From contig JAIVFJ010000143.1 of NCBI GenBank assembly GCA_025765615.1, forward strand, positions 62,001 through 126,000: DNA of 64,000 nt. Reading direction: 5' to 3'. Below, one piece after another: positions 44,763 through 56,993 of this stretch. Positions within the stretch are counted from its first letter, which is position 1. Each line of letters starts with the position of its first letter. The notes under the pieces are model-generated. The model did not search any database. It had not been told where the DNA came from and saw only the letters and a list, made by a program, of their open reading frames with translations. The translations under genes were made by a program, and so were the position numbers. Source of the DNA: Zopfochytrium polystomum. Its lineage: Eukaryota > Chytridiomycota > Chytridiomycetes > Chytridiales > Chytridiaceae.

Positions 44763-47700
44763 TTGGTGGGCGTTGGCGGCTGTGATGCGTTCGATGAGGA
44801 CCGTAGTCGCGGACGGGGTGCCCAGGCGGTCGGAGCGCGGGGTTTGGAGGCGCTTTGGGGAGTTGGGGGGCGGGTGAAGTTTCACGTTGACGTACGGGAC
44901 GGTGGAGAGGCTTGCGCCGGCCACGTTGAGGTGAAGGGGGGGCAGGTGGGCCTTGGGTTTGGGAGCGGTGGTTGCGGGTTTAGTCCACAAATGCTTCACC
45001 CTCCTTTGCTGGTGAAAAGTAAACTCACCGGTGTGGGGACTTCGATGCCGGCCAAGCCCTTGAACAGCCCAGACTTTTGCCGCCCGCCGCCCGGAGTCAG
45101 CACGACTCTTTTCGCGGCAGGCATTCGCGCAGAGTCTGTCCAGAGCATCTGGGCCGAGGTGACTCCGTCATCCTCGTAGCCGTCGGCGCCGTAGCCGTCG
45201 CGCCCCGCGTCGAACTCGTCCGTCGCGGCGGCTCTGCCGGAAGAGTCGCCGCCCCACTCGGCGCCGTCGGGGGGCGATTGCTTTGATGCGTCACTCCCAG
45301 AAGTGTCGGTAGGCGGCTCTAGCGGCTGACCCGAGGGGGCGGAAGCGACGGCGGCCGACAAGGACGGCCTCCGCGCAGCGGGCTTGGTCTCGCCGCGATT
45401 TTCTGAGGACGACCGAACGCGCCGGACGCTCTGCCCTCTGTCGGACTTTTGGTACGCCACCGAGGCCGCTCGCTGGCGCGGTACGGACCTATCAAAGGCT
45501 GGGATGCGGTTTGGCGAGGACGCGGCCCCGCCACCTACTGATGTTTGCCTCCCGTGATTCGGTTGCTTTTTGAGGGGGAGGGGGCGGGAAGAGAGTTGTC
45601 AAGTGAGAACCTACTTTTCTCTTGAGGGAGGGGGGGCAAATCAGCAATCCCCAAGACTGACCTCAGAAGGCTTTTCCAACGTCTTGAGCCTCTCCATAAA
45701 GTCGACAGCCGAACCCACCGACGACCGCCTCTGGAACACAGACCCCACGCTATCCCTCCGCTGCGCCCTCTTCCTCTCATACTCCAGCCTCTGCTCCTCC
45801 TTCTCCTCCTCCTCCCTCATCCTTCGACCCAAGGCCTCAATCTCCCTCATCACCATCCTCTTCAACCTCCTCCTCTCCATATCCTCCCTAACCCTGACCT
45901 CTGCGAGCGGCAATCCCGCGACAAAGCAGTCGACCTCCCTGTCGACCTTTTCCCTGGCGCGGAAGCGGTCGGCGGCCCTCCTGGCGGCGACGCGGAGCAC
46001 GCGGCGCTTTAACCGGAGCATGCGCCGCAGCCGGCTGCCGTCGAACATGCTCTCGACCGAGCGGAACCGCGCCTCCCACCGCTCGACCATGGCCGCCTTT
46101 TCGGCGACCAGCCGCTGCAGCGCGACGTCGTAGTCGTGCAGCTCGCGGCGGAGGCGGTGGGCGTAGTCACGCTCGGCGGCGGCGAGGTAGGCGGCGCGCG
46201 CAGCTTCGGGGGAGGACGACGAGGACGGTGAAAAGGGCTCGGTGGCGGCGAGGAGGGAGGGTGTGCGGTGCGGGACGGCCGAGCCGGCGCGGGTGTGGGG
46301 GGCGGCGGGGCTGCCGCCGGTGGAGGAGGCGGCGGCGGCAGCAAGGAGGAGGGCGTCGGGGCCGGAGAGGGAGATGGAGCGGCGGGCGACGGCGGACGGG
46401 GCGAGGGCAGCACGGCTGGGCGGGCGGGTGTTCGGTGCCGGCGGCGAGGTCGGGGCCGGCAGTCGAGACGGCCGCGGCGGAGGTAGGGGCGGGAGCGCCC
46501 CTCGTTTTCGCGGCGGACGGCGGGGTGGCGCGGCGCGGCGATAGCTTTGGGTCGACCGAGCCGGCGGCGGGGGGCGGCGGCGGGGCCGCCGCTTGGGGTC
46601 GACGGTCGCCCGGACGCGCTGGCGTGGGTGGGTGAGAACGCCGTAGCCGCGACAGCGGTCGTTGCGACGGTGGCTCTGGTGGCCGCGCCAATGTCGACAA
46701 ATAAGTCATCTTCGGCGCTGGATTGTGCCTCTTCGAGTTCAAAGAGTCGCGCTTTGAGGGAGAGGATTGTTTCGTCGTATTGCGAGATTTCCGACTGGTA
46801 GCGCTCAATCAGGTTTGCCATCTGAAGGCGCTCAACGTCGACGCGTTCATCAGCCTGCATCTGAGAGCGAGGTTAGTACCATTAAAAATAATAAAATAAG
46901 GGACTCGACGAATTGACAACAATGTGCCCTTACCACGTCCTCGACTTCGTGCTTTTTCGTCAACACGTAGTAGCGCGCGGCGATAAATTTCAGAGTGTTG
47001 AGCTCGTCGTCTTTCTCTCGCAGTCCCTTCAGCGCTTTCTGAAGTGCCAACGTCTTGTCGTTGACGATATCGGCATGCTCCTCCTTGACCTCCTCCAATC
47101 GAGCGGCAATCTCCTCCTACATTGGGCTCTTGAACACTTTGAACGAAAAAAAAAAAGGAAGAAGAAAGAAGCCCCAACCTTGAGCGAGGCCCGCAAGCTC
47201 TCGATCTGATACGCGCGATCTGCCTCGTAATTGGCCCTGGCGTCCTTCAACCTTCGCTTGTAGTTCTTCGCGAGGGTCTGCACGCGCTCCAGTGCGAGCC
47301 GGTGTACCAGGTTCCGCGCCTCGCGAAACTTTTGCCCGCAGCTGACCTGGAGGATCCGGTGGACGACGTCCAGATCCTGTTACGGACGGGGGATGTTAGC
47401 CCGCCCGCGGCCGCGTTTTCGGCGGGCAGTCAGCCAGTGTGGAGGAGCCAAAACAGAAAAAAAAAAAAAAAAAAAAAAAAAAGGAATGCACAAACGCGTT
47501 ACTTACCTCCCTCAACACCTCCGCGGCCCCGCACACCTCTGCCAAATCGACGTCGTCCAGCTCCGCGGTCTGGCACCCGCGATCGCGGACGAGCCTCCCG
47601 GATTTTTTTTGCGACGTACGACTCGGCGAGCTCGAGGGTTTTTTCGAGGACGCGCGAGGCCTCGGAGGCGTCTGCGACGGCTTTGACGATGGTGGTGCGA

Positions 47701-48077
47701 CGGCGGCGGCGGTTGTTGGACGAGGCGCGCGCGGGCGGGGGCGGGGGTGGCCGCGGGCGCGTCGGGTCGGGGGAGTACGATCCCGGGGGCGCGGAGAGGT
47801 CGGCGGCGGCGGCGGCGGTGGGGCGGCGGCGGGGTGGCGGGGCGACGGAGCGGCGCGTCGGGGCGGAGCCGAGGGCGGCGGCGGCGGTGGGGGTGGAGGG
47901 GGAGAAGGAGGGTCGGTGTTTTGGGGTGGCGGCGGCGACGGCGGCAGCGGCGTTGGGGCGCGTGGCGGAGGGTCGGCGTGAGCCGGGGGACGGTGACGGG
48001 GAAGCGAGGTGCTGCGAAGTGGAGACGGCGATGGACGACGCGACGACAAGGGCGGTGGACGCGGGCGGCGTGGACAT
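44220..48077 (-). CDS. Long coiled-coil protein, several exons
   Basis: Exons read with fair certainty: 48077–47507, 47376–47179, 47116–46934, 46860 to about 45663, about 45532–45029, and about 44990–44220. The first exon is a disordered Ser/Pro/Ala head ending in a helix (VADASEASRVLEKTLELAESYV). Exons 2–4 give a continuous heptad-rich rod, e.g. LERVQTLAKNYKRRLKDARA, EEVKEEHADIVNDKTLAL, ERYQSEISQYDETILSLKA; a second helical block (AYLAAAERDYAHRLRREL, then RMVMREIEALGRRMREEEE) lies near 46150–45750. The C-terminus is low-complexity with a polyGln run (about 44725–44765). Two irregularities: a one-base shift at an A8 run (about 47607–47614) and a GC-rich part of exon 4 (about 46250–46650) where the good frame changes. 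No enzyme motif. Such proteins are often centrosomal or flagellar, but that is inference. Confidence 0.65.
47458..47482. repeat. A-homopolymer in an intron
   Basis: About 25 A residues inside the first intron (47377–47506) of the coiled-coil gene, read as T on its coding strand, upstream of the acceptor. Confidence 0.9.
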
Positions 48078-49010
48078 CGTTCGATTCTGCAAGATCCTTC
48101 TAAACGCCGACAAACTCCTTTTTTTTGCTTTTTTTTTGTTTTTTCTTGTTTGTGCAAATTTCAATTGGCAAGTACCTGTACGTGAGTGCGCGTGAATTGC
48201 CGGGTGAGTCCCAAAGTTGTCGCTGTTTTAAACGATCTCTCCAGAAGCGACCCCCAGGTCCCTCACTCCTCTTGCAAGTTGCCCTCCCTCGCAAACAGAT
48301 ATATTGGTACGGTCCTGCCGTCCCTCGGCCCGCTTGCGGGCACGACGATGGTTAGAAAGTCAATGAAAAAAAAAAGATAAAAAAAGAAGAAACAGCGGAT
48401 AAACTCTGAGATGGCAAAGAAACTGGAGGGCCGGGGGGGTGCTGGTTCTAAAGGCCAACAAAGACGCGTTACCTGGCCCTGCGCCGTGCACGAACGTGGG
48501 ATTCGAGCCAATTCTTCTTCGTTCGCGGTGGATGTATCCAAAAACAAAACAAATAAAATGAAATGAAATGAAAATAAAATATTAAAATAATAAAACTTTT
48601 CCTCACTCACGCGTCGAGTAAAAAATAAATTTTGGTGATCCGGACATTGCTGTGTGTCGGCGCGTGTTTGCAGAAAAGGAATTCATGGCGCAGTTGTCCG
48701 GAAGAGCTTTTACGCAGCCATGGAATGAACCTCGCTCTCTCTGTATTACAGAGAAAAGAGAGACAGAGCGAGAGAGAGAGAGAGAGAGAGTCAGGGAGCG
48801 AGAGAGACTGAGAGACAGGAAGCGAGAGTCACTCGGATCAAAAAAAATAAAAAATAAAAAAGGGCCAGAAGGGCGCGGCTCCCTGCAGCAAGACAGCCGC
48901 CCAGAAGAAGACAGCCAGCAAGCCAATAATTATCATCACACCATCCAATAAAGGCAGAGAGACAGCCGCGCAGACAGGAGAAGAAGAAGAAGAAGACGAG
49001 GGTGAGAAAG
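48078..49010. other. Divergent promoter region
   Basis: Shared upstream region of the coiled-coil gene (-) and the pepsin-fold gene (+). It holds AT-rich pentamer-like sequence (AAAATGAAATGAAAT, 48547–48590) and GA repeats (48768–48830) plus GAAGAAGAA right before the start at 49011. No gene seen. Confidence 0.5.
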
Positions 49011-51348
49011 ATGCTACCCGCGCAAGCCCTTGCCGCCGCCGCCGCCGTCGCGCTGGTGGCCGCCGTCGCCGCCGTCCAGGCCGCCGCCCCCGCGCAGCCC
49101 TTTGGCTCCGACTTTGCCGCCGCCCCCCCTGCTGCAGCCGCCGCTCCCGCCGCTCCCGCCGCCGCCGCCGCCGCCCCAGTGATGGCCTTTGGCTCGGACT
49201 TTGCTGCCGTCCCTGCCCCCGTCGCCCTGGCAGCTGGAGCGCCGGCGCCGACAAAGACGGTTCCGACCGGGTCCTTCTGGGACGTCGTCGCCGCGCCGAG
49301 CGGCGGCGGCAGTTTCAACCTTGGCGGCCTCGGCGCCGTGGGCAGTGCCGGCGGCGGCGGCATTGCAGTAAGCGGGCCGCGGCTGGCGCAGTCCCCGCGC
49401 ACGGTGCTACAGGCGCTGCTCACTGCCCGTCGACAGGGCACCGCGACGCAGGACGTCCCAACCGACGACGACGACTACGACGAAGCTCCACAGGTGCAGG
49501 ACGGCAAGCCAGCGCCCGCGCCGCCCGCGCCGCGGCCAAAGCCGAGTAAGCCGCCGACGGCCACCAAAAAGCCGGCGGCGAGCAAGAAGCCGAAGTCGAC
49601 GCCAACGGGGACCAAGAAGAAGACGAAGCCCGGGTCCGGGAGCAAGAAGAAGCCGCCGGCGGGGCACAGCGCGACGGCGGCGCCGAAGCCGCCGGCGAGT
49701 AAGGTGAAGCCAAAGAGCAGTAGCCACAGCAGCAGCAGCAAGAGGAAGACGAGCACGGCGCCGCGGCGGACGAGTACCAGCAAGCCGACGCACGCGCCGA
49801 CGACCACCACCACCAGCAAGCCGCGGACGCACCTGACGCCGCCGTCGACGACCAAGAAGAAGACGACGACGGCGGCGGCGGCGACGTCGAAGCCAACGGC
49901 GACGACAACAAAGAAGCCGACGTCGACGTCAAAGAAGCCGACACCGACGTCGTCGTCGTCGAAGAAGCCCACGACGAAAAAGACGGCCACCTCGACGACG
50001 TCGACGCGCAAGGCGGCGATCACGCTGTACCCCGCGCGCGACGGCAGCGGCGACCTCGTCGGAACCGTGGGGATCGGCAAGCCGGCGCAAGAGTTTGACG
50101 TGTACTTTTCGACGGACTCGCTGCACTCGTTCGTCGGGTCGACAGAATGCACGACGTGCAACGCGTCGCCGTTCAGCAGCGTCTACGACCATGACGCGAG
50201 TGAGTACGCCCTCCTCGAAGACGACCCGCCCTACGCGCTGCTTTGTGAGTTTTATTTTTTTTTTATTTTTTTAAATTTTTTTTGTGGGTTGTCTCTCCTT
50301 TGTCTGCATGCTTTTCCCACTTTGGTGCTCACACAACCCCATTGCCCAACACTCACACATTTTCACCAACCCAACAGACAACGACAACGGCGTCGTCGGG
50401 CGCGACCTCGACTACTACGGCACGACGACGTACGACCTATTCCGCCTGTCCGCCTTCGGCCTCTCCGACACATTCATCGACTTTACCGAGCTACTCAACG
50501 CGTCGACGTCCACCACCTCCTTCGACGCGGCGGACGGTACCATCGGGCTGGGGCTGCCGTCCAACAGCGACCTCGCGCCCGAGGACTCGCTGCAGCCGTT
50601 CCTCCTGCAAGGATCCAACTACGTCCCCTGGTTCGCGGTGACGGTTGCGTCGGACCTGACGAGCGCCACGATCCGTTTCGGCGGCAGCGGTGACGACGAC
50701 GGCGACGCAGACGACGCCGTCGCCGAGATCTCGGCGGCGGGCGGCGGGTCCGCGGCGTACTGGGTCTACGTGGGGTCCGTCTACTCCGACGACGACGACA
50801 ACGACGACGACGGCGGCGACTTTTCGGCGTGGGTGGAGGAGAGCGGGTTGTGGGCGCTGGCGGTGGACGCTGTTGCGGTTGTGGGCGGGCGGTGGGACGC
50901 CGCGGCGGGGGACGAGTACGCGGCGGTGGTGGATATGGTGGAGTTGTACTTGGACACGGACGCGGCGGTGGTGCGGCCGTTCGCTTACGTGGGGACTGCT
51001 GACGCGGTCGGCGTGTTGCCCGGGGACGCGCTGGACGAGGTGGCGGGGCGGCTGCGGGGCGCGGCGTACGACGACGACGGGGTGCTGCGGGCGCCGTGCA
51101 GCGCCGCCGACGTGGACGGCGACGCGCCGGGGATCGTGTTCTGGTTCGCGAGCGGCCTCGCCGTCACGCTGGGCGCGTCGTCGTACCTGGTGCCGTTCAA
51201 CGGGACCGCGTGCTCTGTCGCTTTCTACGCTGACCCGTCGACTGACGTGTACCCCGTGCTCCCGCTGCATGCGATGCGTGGTATCGCCACCGTGTTCGAC
51301 TTGGAAGAGAAGCGCGTCGGGTTTGTCCTCGCGCCGCCGTCGTACTAG
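49011..51348 (+). CDS. Secreted pepsin-fold protein, catalytic motifs altered
   Basis: Two exons, 49011–50244 and 50378–51348 (2,205 nt, 734 residues), joined GTGAGT…CAG in phase 1. Signal peptide from MLPAQALAAAAAVALVAA. Two copies of a short motif, FGSDFAA, occur near 25 and 60. Residues about 150–340 are a Lys/Thr/Pro/Ser stalk. Then comes an A1 aspartic-protease fold: GTVGIGKPAQEFDVYFSTD, where the DTGS position reads STDS, GTIGLGLPSNSDLAP, a FAVTVASD…IRFGG strand, and AVVDMVELYLDTD where the second D(T/S)G reads DMVE. Closing strands YPVLPLHAMRGIATVFDLEEK and RVGFV match the pepsin C-lobe. So the fold is kept but at least the first catalytic Asp is missing: probably a non-enzymatic, wall-bound binding protein. 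An acidic Asp-rich loop (50690–50820) is inserted between lobes. Confidence 0.75.
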
Positions 51349-52629
51349 GTGGTCTACCACTCTGGTGACGGTGCACATCCACCTCGCCCCCGTGCTTGTT
51401 GGGGGGGTCAAGAGCGAAGCACAGAACCGTGGCAGTTCAACGAAATTCATATATTCCTTATTCGCGGACCGAATAAATCTGAAACAATATCAATATTCAA
51501 AAAGATGGGAAGGGGAAGAACATGTTGAATTATAAGCTAACTTCAAGTGAAAGCGATGTGACTCTGTCACAGCGGTTTCTCAAAACAACTAATTATTCTA
51601 GTCCCCAGTTACTATTCCTTCTCCTTTCCTTTATCATTTATCTCCATCATCACTGCATAGCAAATAGGTGTCTCTTCGTTATTACGTCATACTGAGCACA
51701 GCTCCACGTTGTTGAGCGCAGTTCCATGTGATAGGAAATGGGATTGCATTACAGCAGCATTTATCAATGCAGTTTTGCATATGGTCATTAACAGAAAATA
51801 CTGTGAGCAAATAGTGAGCAACTTGTGTCAACTTGTGCACCACAGTTTCAACCTCTTCAGTCTCCCACCACCTTAGTAGTCAACCTCTGCAGCAACCCGA
51901 AGCTCCTACTTACTTCATATTATTTTCTGTTCCATTTCAGTCATCCCGCATCCCACCGATTCAGCAAGCAAACAGAACAGCAACAACACGTGTGAAAGGA
52001 AACTTAAACAGACGCGCTGGGCCACCACCACTACCACTACCTGCATTACCAACACACTCAGTTTTTGTCCCCACGCGTCCACCGCCGCCTACAACGCTTT
52101 TAGCAGTGGGGAGGACGTTTTGACAGTCTTTTTTTGTTGCAGAAGCGTCGTGGAACCAGCAGAATCAGTCATTCAAAGCATCAGCCACATTGGAACCCTG
52201 AAGGTCGCGAATTTGATTCTCTACTTCTTTCAATTGCCTTTGGAATCGCTTACCGACTCAGGGAAGAGCTACTTTCGTTCTTTCTAACTACCAAATTGCT
52301 TGTTTCTCGACATCCTCCTTGCAGGATAGCAGCTGTCCACACTCCTACTGAAAATATTGTTTATATTTCACTCCATGGAGACAATGCTCGATACTCTGGT
52401 TACTATATTCCAATCACTATCGGTGAACTTTGCATTTCATTCCCTGGTACCCTGGATGAGAACGCAACTACAAATGGAATTATTCGAGAGTGATATGGAT
52501 GGAGACGTGGCAATGACAAATCTGGAGCCCAGCACCACCGCTGTGGCAAGCGCACCGCCACAGGGGTAAGATTATGATACAAACTTTGAATGGTAAACTT
52601 TCCAAAGTAAGGCAACCACATCTCTGAGC
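51349..52629. other. Unassigned region, possibly the 5' part of a copia element
   Basis: No gene supported. Sequence composition shifts to AT-richer after 51540, like the degenerate copia remnant that follows; an LTR may be here but I cannot define its ends. Confidence 0.35.
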
Positions 52630-54470
52630 TTCTTCAACTGCAAATCTCTGACCATGTTCCGATGACATACAACCTTATAGTTGAGCTCTGTGATCCATGC
52701 AGTATTACAAACCCTATGATGATTCGCTCAATAATCAATGACTACAAAATGTCAAGATGGATGACGATGAAGAATCTGAAGCATACTTTGGTTGTTTCAT
52801 GGCTGCTTTCAAGAAAGTTGCTGGCCTTGCCTCCAACAGCCACCACAAACTTCTTCACCAAACTGAGTCATTTGTCAATGCCGAAATTGTATTCAACACA
52901 GGGCTCAGTCAATCTTTGAAAGACCTTGGCGCTGTAAACTTTTTCATTACTTCTGGCCGTACTAACCATATAGGTCAACTTCACAATGAATTCAAGATTG
53001 TTATTGCCAACCTTGAATATGACAGTCAACGTCAGCAACTTCTCGCCACCCTGCAGCGCCAACATGCCTTCAGCATTCCCAGCTCCAGCCGCACTGAACT
53101 TGTTCATTACTCTTCCAGTAACGCTGCTGCAGCCTTCCGAGGTCGCAGTCGAGGCTTTGGACGAGGCAGATATGGTCCCCGTTACCGCAGCACCTTCTGT
53201 CCTCCATGCTTCCAACCTCGCCCACACCCATACACCTGCAATTCTTTCCCCACAAGCACCAGAAACTACCCCAACAGTTGCCACAGTCTCTCTTTCAGAT
53301 GGGGCTGTCCCCAATGCCCACCACGTATGATTACTCAAGGCGGTTCCGGATGTGGTGGCTCCAGTTCCAGTCAACCTTCTTTTTGTTGGGCAGTAGCTTC
53401 AGGGATAGTGGTTGTGGACGCAACCGAGCCGGTCCAAGTTCTGGTCCAGCTCCTGGCATGTGCTGCCAATGTGGCCAATTTGGTTATCAAGCTCAATATT
53501 GCACACAAACTCTTTCCACGGAACGGCAGCAACAACTGGAACAGGAATATCAAACCTTTCTTGCACAGCAAGAACAATAAATTGCCTTTGCACAGCAAGC
53601 TTTCCTGGCTCAAACCTCATCGGGTTTGTCAGAACCCCAATGGGATGCGGCGATGAAGTATGCTGATATGGATTCACAGTTTGACTAACTATGGATACTG
53701 TGATGCAGACGACTCAGGGGATTATTTAATTGGCCTGGGAACGAACCAGGCACACAAAGCAGCACTCCCTGCACAACCGACAGCTTCTCCCCCGATTCAT
53801 TTTCCTTTTATTATTGATTACAGCTGCGCTCTAACACTTGTCCAGGATTTTTCATACTTCAATCCAAAAACCTTTGTGTAGAAAACCACCACCATCAAAG
53901 TCGCGAAGGAAAACATTACTGTCAACCCTGTTGGTCATGGACCAATTACCCTTCAGCTTTCAACATCATCACATTGCCAAAGCCCTGCACGCACCAGCTG
54001 CTGGATTCAAATTACTGGGGGCGAATGACCTGATTGCAATTGGCCTGTACTTCTACTGCCTTGACTTTGGTCCTGGTGTTATTCGCAAACGTGGTGCTAC
54101 ACTGGATGATGACTTTGATGTTCTTCTTATGAAGGTTGCATATGGACTCAATTGGTTACCTCCCGCAGACAACATGTCTGCAAACTTTTCCAAGTCGCTT
54201 ATGGCCCTCATTGCTGTGAAATACCTTAGACTCTTTGAGCCAGCGCCTTCGAATCTTGAACAACAACTGATCTCCAATGCCCACCCAGCGGAGGATTAGA
54301 TCACAACAACCCGCTTGCATCAGCGTCTTGGACACCCCTGCTTCAGCGACTTCGCTTCATGCAGCAACGCAACACAACAGCAGACTTCCCGATGTTGAAC
54401 TATCAGATTTTGAGCACTGTGAAGCATGTATGACATGTTAAAGCACTCACACATCAGCAAAACTTGAGTT
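52630..54470 (+). pseudogene. Ty1/copia gag, protease and pre-integrase remnant
   Basis: Broken into several frames. A gag-like part (about 52630–53580) ends in an RGRSRGFGRGRYG basic box and a zinc knuckle CCQCGQFGYQAQYC whose His is Tyr. A protease-like stretch follows (IDYSCALTLVQDFSYFNP near 53815), with an internal stop at 53879–53881 and degenerate DSG. The pre-integrase signature LHQRLGHPCFSDF lies at about 54314 and the integrase finger Cys pair CEACMTC near 54425. No RT is present. It may be the 5' half of the same family whose 3' half is at 22–23.7 kb, but that is not shown. Confidence 0.6.
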
Positions 54471-54943
54471 CACGAGAGATTTCCTGAGGTCCTTGCATGC
54501 TGAACCACATGTGGTTGAAGAGGGATCCAAATTGCTCGTGTCGAAGTCTGCTGGAATTTTGTTTGGCTTGTGACTGCTTGCACATTTTTGAAAAAGTCGC
54601 AGAACGAAGACATCAGTTTGGAACAAATTGAGGATCTTCCTGAGGGTGACAAGATGGATGGAAGCATAGACAGGATGTATGACAGGATCTTCTCTGGCAT
54701 TGTCTGCCACAAAGAGCCATTTGGAGGTTGCGCTCAAGGCAGTGCTCTCCATCATTTTATTTGCATATGAACCTTTGACTGCAGCAGCACTAGTCTCTCT
54801 GTTAGACACCAAAGACCCAGAAAATGTGAGGAGATGCATCCACATGCTTGATCCAATCATAGTGCTTGATGGGACAAGGCATAGTCTTCATTATTGTGAA
54901 GATGTGCCTGGGTGTGCCCTCTTTGCTTCTTGCTTCTGATCCC
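54465..54943 (+). pseudogene. NACHT-receptor (NLR) fragment, broken
   Basis: Translation across two frames gives FTRDFLRSLHAEP, then LLVSKSAGILFVWLVTACTFL, EQIEDLPEGD, a (D)xMYDRIFS stretch, then AVLSIILFAYEPLTAAALVSLL, DPENVRRCIHMLDPIIVLDG and SLHYCEDVPGCAL. This series is the C-terminal end of a fungal NACHT domain and its winged-helix region (the usual SGGLFIWA, Ly..IL, PL....L, L..VL, LHxSFPDFL landmarks). A frameshift near 54730 and a missing start, P-loop and C-terminus make it a relic. It is flanked by the copia remnant and by the inverted 2 kb repeat. It is not a copy of the receptor at 2.7–8.5 kb as far as I can see. Confidence 0.7.
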
Positions 54944-54947
54944 CCCT

Positions 54948-56993
54948 TGTCAGGAACAGGGCAGGACAGGGCAAGGCCGACAAGGAGCTAAGAGGAGTGA
55001 TGATTGAATTGTAAACAATAATTCACTTGAGGGATGGCACAGGTCCCCCATCCCTCTTTATATACTCTTTGAGAGGCTTCATTGTCAAAGCTCAAGGACA
55101 GTTCCAGAAAGGACAATTACCAATGATACCAATGATCCAATGATACCAACAAGACAAGTCGGGAAATCTGGTAACAATGCTGGAGGTGCAAGAGGCAGCA
55201 AGCTCCAGGGAGCGGCACTAAGTGCAGCACTCCAATCCAACTGAAGATGACAAGAGAGTGGGGATGAAAGTGGCCAGACCCCAGTCTGTTGGAGCCACCA
55301 CCATGGAGCAAGGCTCCCTCTCTGTCAAAAACAAGCTTTAAGTTGGAGGGAGTTGGACACAGAGGGCAAACACAAGGAACAGTTAGTGTGCAGAGGTGTC
55401 TGTTGAATTAAATCAGAACTGTTTTCCACTTAACAGGACCAGACACAACTTGTCTCACTCCAAGGAGAAGTTCCAACTCAATCCAAGGAGGGGGCACACA
55501 GGGCTGGGAGACAGTGGGACTCTTCTTACTTCATCCTACTAGGACACAGACATCTGCTTCACCAAGCCAGAGGAATTCCCTATCTTAGAAGCAAGGAAGG
55601 TTAACACCCACTCCCTCACCCAAATGTGGCACCATGACATCACAGGCATTAATCTGAGAGAAAGAGGGTCTGAACCCAGTGAAGACCAGGCCCACCAGAG
55701 GCCACAGGAGCCAACAACCAGGGAGGAGGGGGCACACCTGACCAGCCAGCTCATTCATATCACCTTGAGAGACCTGGATTTGACTAGGTGTATTGACAGG
55801 AACCTAGGCACCACCACAGATTTACCCTCCATCCTTCCATCACCAAGTGGCTCCTACCCAGTCCAACTCAAGTAGCATGCAGAAATGGTGAGGTCCACTG
55901 GGGCTTGAACCCAGCACACTGCCATGATGGCCAAGAGGACTCCAACCTCCTGTCACACACCAGGGGACTGCTACCCCCAGCTCTACATACAGTCAGGAAG
56001 AAAAGGGCAGGCAAGGGACTTCAGGCACAGGTTCACACAGTCAACAAGATGAGGGGCAGCTGCTTAAATAGGAAAGGGTTGGAATCACCAGGGAGGACGG
56101 AAAAAGGAGGGAAAACACATACAAAAAACAGCAAAACAATAAATAAAATAGAAAAGAAAAGAATGGAAGGAGTGAATCACCAAGAAATGGGGCTGAGCCA
56201 GCCAAACAAGGAAGATAGCCCAGAGAATCATGGGGCATTTCTTGGCAAACAGAGTGGAGAGGGCTGGCAAGAAATGATTGGTGCAGATAAGAAGACAGTC
56301 ACTCTCAGCCACACAAGAAAGAAAAGACACAGACAGAGACAACAAGGAAGAAATAAAGGAGAAAACAGGAAAAACAGGAAAAACAGGATATAAATTACTA
56401 ATTGGAAAATTGAGTAAAAATCACCAATTAAAAAGATAAAGGAAACCCTGTGATCTCATACCCTTTTTATGAGGCATTACATCATGGTAGCAGGTGGTAG
56501 AGCTTGTTAGCTCTGCCAACATCTTGTTAACTCAGTCCATCTGGGCTTAGCACTTCTCCCACAGAAGTGTTTCATTCCTTAGTCATTTCCAAAAGTGAGG
56601 GGCCATTGGCCAGGCATAGTAGGACTTTGCATTTCTGCTCAGTCTGTCAACTAGCATGTCTTAAACTTGGCACCTTCCCAATTGAAGGGAGCGCTCTAAC
56701 CACTGAGCAAGGGAGCCTTGTATCCACAATTAGAATTAAGACTGAGTCTTTCTGTCTGTAACATCGCCAATTATAAATAATTATAGTAGAGCTCAGAGGC
56801 AGACAGATGGAGCCAGCCGGAGGCTGTATGGAAGCCCAATAAATAATAAGAGAGTAGGAATCCAAGCCTAGTCATGTTTTGCCAGCAAAACGTGGATTGA
56901 GATGGGGTGGTAATCCTCACAATTACCAGTTAAAAAGTGGGTATACACTTAATTTATTTGAGGTCACAGGCTCGACAGCCTATCGTCCTCACA
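54948..56993 (-). repeat. ~2 kb LTR-like repeat, complete inverted copy
   Basis: On its own strand it begins TGTGAGGACGATAGGCTG and ends CTGTTCCTGACA, so TG…CA over about 2,046 bp. The final ~110 bases after a TATATAAAGAGGGATGG box closely match R–U5 of the gypsy LTR (24040–24147), while the rest does not. Flanks show no obvious target-site duplication. Best read as a long solo LTR of a gypsy-related family or a composite of an LTR with tRNA-derived sequence. Confidence 0.75.
56652..56721 (-). repeat. tRNA-Leu-like module inside the inverted LTR-like repeat
   Basis: Same module as 20010–20078, with AAGTTTAAGAC in place of the B box; not a functional tRNA. Confidence 0.6.

Noticed and set aside
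46009..46860. A single 283-codon protein in one frame
   Set aside because: Only its first ~60 codons are coiled coil that continues the upstream exons; the rest is Pro/Arg-rich noise while the convincing continuation lies in another frame.
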